A stretch of DNA of 24,401 nucleotides, taken from the NCBI GenBank assembly GCA_021159445.1, contig JAGGRV010000185.1, positions 1 to 24,401 of the forward strand, read 5' to 3'. Positions 22,271 through 24,401 of the stretch are shown here, one piece after another. Source of the stretch: Deltaproteobacteria bacterium. Its GTDB lineage: Bacteria; Desulfobacterota; Dissulfuribacteria; Dissulfuribacterales; UBA3076. Made by a program: the position numbers and the translations under genes. How positions within the stretch are numbered: position 1 is the stretch's first letter; each line of letters starts with the position of its first letter. The notes beneath the pieces were generated by a model, which was given only the letters and a program-made list of their open reading frames with translations, was not told the DNA's origin and searched no databases.

Positions 22271-22417
22271 CTAGTGCCTGAACGGAAACCCCAAATTTTG
22301 TTTTTTCAGTTTAGGTCGGAGACCATTAACATACTAAAATTTTTTCCTTTTTTAATTTAAAATTCAAAATTAAGAATTCAAAATTGTGTCTGAACGGCCT
22401 TTTCGTTCAGACACTAG
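22271..22417. repeat. MITE-like element bounded by CTAGTG(C/T)CTGAACG inverted repeats
   Basis: The left end CTAGTGCCTGAACGGAAA (22271-22288) matches, with two differences, the complement of the right end (22400-22417). The right part is itself a hairpin: GTGTCTGAACG (22386-22396) pairs with CGTTCAGACAC (22404-22414). Between them lies AT-rich DNA with the direct repeat AATTCAAAATT, AAG, AATTCAAAATT (22361-22385). The whole is 147 bp and non-coding. Confidence 0.6.
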
Positions 22418-22448
22418 CCGGCCCAGGAGATGCTATTCTATAGTTGAT

Positions 22449-24260
22449 ATGCCTTATAGTCAGATCATTTCCTTAATGATAGCCATAGTTCTGGTAGCCG
22501 GAGCGCCGTCTGGTCCGGAACCAACTTTATCCCATGAAACCATACTCCTTCTGTGGCTGGTAAAGACCTTAGGCTGGACAGCCCTGGTGGTCTGGATCCT
22601 AAATCGGTCATATGCCGGCAAAGCACCATCCCCGGTTCTTGAGAGGCTTCAATGGGCCTCTTTGATCCCCTTGATAATTGACTTTTACCTGCTGGATATA
22701 AAGATCTATCTGGTATTCTTACCAGGTGTCTCTTTCATTCCGACATTAATTGAAATCGTAGGAATCAGCCTGTATATCTTATATTTCATTCTCCTCTGGA
22801 CTTTATACTGGTGGGTGCTTAACAGAAAAGGCCTCTCTGAATTTCCCTTATGTGAAGATCTGGAATCCAGGCTAAGACTTATACTCCCTTTCCTGGCCCT
22901 CTATCTGGCACTGACCATATTAGGGGATCTTATACGAGCAATCCCCTCCGATGAATTTCAGGAACTGCTCAAGAAGCCATTTGGAGAATTAATATCTTCT
23001 TTCTTCTGTCTAATATTAATATTGGTCTTCATGCCGCCAATGGTGCGCATGATGTGGGGGTGCGTGCCTTTTCCCAAGGGACCGCCAAGGAGCCTGATCG
23101 AAAATTTCCTCAAACGCACCAATGTAAGTTTCAAAGAAATCCTCATATGGCCCCTGAGTGGAGACAAATCCTGCACGGCTGCTGTCCTGGGACTTGTTCC
23201 CGGATTTCGCTACATACTCTTCACCCCTTGCCTTGTGAAACACCTTCTCCCCCAGGAAATTGAAGCAGTCCTTTCTCATGAAGTGGCTCACCTACGCCAC
23301 AGGCACTTGCTTTGGTATATATTTTTTTTGGGAACTTTCACTGTCATTTTATATCGTCTATTTGATCCCGTATGGACATGGCTGATATCCCGCCAGCTAT
23401 TTCTTGAGATACTGACTCAGGTCCATTACTGGCCCAAGGCCCTTATTTCTTTCTTGACGATACTTCCATTGGGAATATTGCTTGTCCTGTATTTTCGTTT
23501 TCTCATGGGTTATTTCATGCGGAATTTTGAACGTCAAGCAGATCTCTCTGTGTTTGAAACACAAGGGCACCCATGGAATCTTATTAACGCCCTGGAAAAA
23601 GTCGCCATCTTGGCAGGAAATATTCGCAACCAGCCCAACTGGCATCACTTCAGTATTGCAGAGAGGGTGAATTTCCTGGATGAAGTTGCCCGGCGACCGG
23701 TGGTAAGGGACGAATATGAAAAAAAGCTGCTTCTTAACAAAGGATTATTCATTGGCATTGCAAGCTTGCTTATAATTATGCCAGGCCTCATGCCCATACA
23801 GTCATGGGAAGACTCGGCCAATAACAACTTAACTCAGCTATACATTGAACAACTCACGAGCAATGGAGAACAACGACCGGAATTGTATATCATTATGGGT
23901 CAGATCTTTGCCCAAAAAAAAGAATACGCCAAGGCTATAAAGGCTTATAAACATGCTCTGGATCTGGCACCTGATAATCCTGATATCTTGAACAACATCG
24001 CATGGACTTATGCTACTGCAGACGACCCTGAGTTTCAAAAACCGAAAGAGGCACTGATGTTCGCCTCAATGGCCGCCAATCTGAAGCCCGCAGGCTACAT
24101 ATTGGACACCCTTGCTGAGAGCTTCTTTATTAATGGATATGTGGAGAAGGCTATAGCAACAGAGGAAGAGGCCATGAAAAAAAATCCTTCAAAAGCAGAC
24201 TACTATCGGGTACAACTACAGCGGTTTAAGAAAGCCCGAGGATTGACAATTGAAAATTGA
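22449..24260 (+). CDS. M48-family membrane zinc metalloprotease with C-terminal TPRs
   Basis: A 603-residue inner-membrane protein. Several hydrophobic segments in the first 205 residues precede the protease domain. The zinc motif HEVAH is at 277-281 (SHEVAHLRHRH). The third ligand is Glu361 in NFERQAD, and HHFSIAERVNFL (399-410) matches the S/T-x-x-x-R region that follows in M48 proteases. Two hydrophobic hairpins (about 290-305 and 331-355) lie between the two zinc motifs, and another segment at 432-449 leads to a TPR region (about 474-580). Relatives such as HtpX and BepA degrade misfolded envelope proteins; the TPRs suggest binding of partners. The ATG at 22449 is used because an in-frame GTG at 22386 lies in a repeat hairpin, but neither has a good ribosome-binding site (GGAG lies 18-19 bases before the ATG). 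Confidence 0.87.
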   Translation: MPYSQIISLMIAIVLVAGAPSGPEPTLSHETILLLWLVKTLGWTALVVWILNRSYAGKAPSPVLERLQWASLIPLIIDFYLLDIKIYLVFLPGVSFIPTLIEIVGISLYILYFILLWTLYWWVLNRKGLSEFPLCEDLESRLRLILPFLALYLALTILGDLIRAIPSDEFQELLKKPFGELISSFFCLILILVFMPPMVRMMWGCVPFPKGPPRSLIENFLKRTNVSFKEILIWPLSGDKSCTAAVLGLVPGFRYILFTPCLVKHLLPQEIEAVLSHEVAHLRHRHLLWYIFFLGTFTVILYRLFDPVWTWLISRQLFLEILTQVHYWPKALISFLTILPLGILLVLYFRFLMGYFMRNFERQADLSVFETQGHPWNLINALEKVAILAGNIRNQPNWHHFSIAERVNFLDEVARRPVVRDEYEKKLLLNKGLFIGIASLLIIMPGLMPIQSWEDSANNNLTQLYIEQLTSNGEQRPELYIIMGQIFAQKKEYAKAIKAYKHALDLAPDNPDILNNIAWTYATADDPEFQKPKEALMFASMAANLKPAGYILDTLAESFFINGYVEKAIATEEEAMKKNPSKADYYRVQLQRFKKARGLTIEN

Positions 24261-24301
24261 AGGTTTGTAACTTCGGAGAATTTTTCCTGATACACTCCGA
24301 C

Positions 24302-24401
24302 TTAGGAACGTACAATAAATAACTTGAACAAATTAATGTCTTTTTTACCGTCTTCTTCGTTGCTCGTCGATCACATAACCCGTTATGCTCGCTCCTCGCG
24401 C
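24302..24401. repeat. MITE-like element, family 1, second copy (cut by window edge)
   Basis: The 100 bases from TTAGGAACGTACAATAAATA to the window end are almost identical to the complement of the right part of 2016-2175, with about two differences. It starts 41 bases after the stop of the M48 gene and continues outside the window. Confidence 0.85.

Noticed and set aside
22386..22448. GTG start 21 codons upstream of the M48 protease ATG
   Set aside because: The codons lie in a repeat hairpin, there is no ribosome-binding site, and the residues look unlike a membrane-protein N-terminus.

Overview
The window reads as part of a chromosome of a Gram-negative anaerobe of the Desulfobacterota (deltaproteobacterial) type. 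That placement is an inference from gene content: PEP synthase, an AsmA-family protein, a DUF3300/DUF2950 pair, a COG4976-type TPR-methyltransferase, an M48 protease with TPRs, and many secreted proteins of unknown function. It also rests on the abundance of short palindromic repeats between genes. No tRNA, rRNA, CRISPR array or complete transposase gene was seen.

Layout. Bases 1-1575 (-) hold the N-terminal 525 codons of phosphoenolpyruvate synthase, cut by the window edge. A gene-poor gap ends in a 160-bp palindromic element (2016-2175) that abuts the ribosome-binding site of an AsmA-like gene (2190-3989, +). From 4285 to 11738 lies a block of four large secreted proteins, one on + and three on -. 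All four contain versions of the same unnamed beta-rich domain, joined to different partners: a unique C-terminus, an Asp-box (sialidase-type) propeller, a lectin-like domain, or a zinc phospholipase C-like domain plus a permuted NlpC/P60-like cysteine hydrolase. This is the most unusual part of the window. It is followed by the DUF2950/DUF3300 pair (11987-14291, -), a CLC anion transporter with CBS domains (14536-16311, -), a decayed IS110-type transposase fragment (16421-16657, -) and a radical SAM/Nudix pair (16711-18056, -). The right part holds a small conserved soluble protein, a TPR-methyltransferase, two small membrane proteins, an endonuclease III-related glycosylase and an M48-TPR membrane protease.

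Repeats. At least four families of small non-coding elements with terminal inverted repeats are visible (2016-2175 and 24302-24401; 7321-7482 and 20719-20879; 4005-4226; 22271-22417), together with short-period direct repeats. Several of these run into gene ends. One copy supplies the stop codon of the endonuclease III-like gene exactly where its fourth iron-sulfur cysteine is expected.

How the genes may work together. The secreted block and the adjacent DUF2950/DUF3300 genes suggest an investment in envelope or extracellular functions, but no pathway can be assigned from sequence alone. The remaining genes look like ordinary housekeeping and accessory functions in short transcription units.
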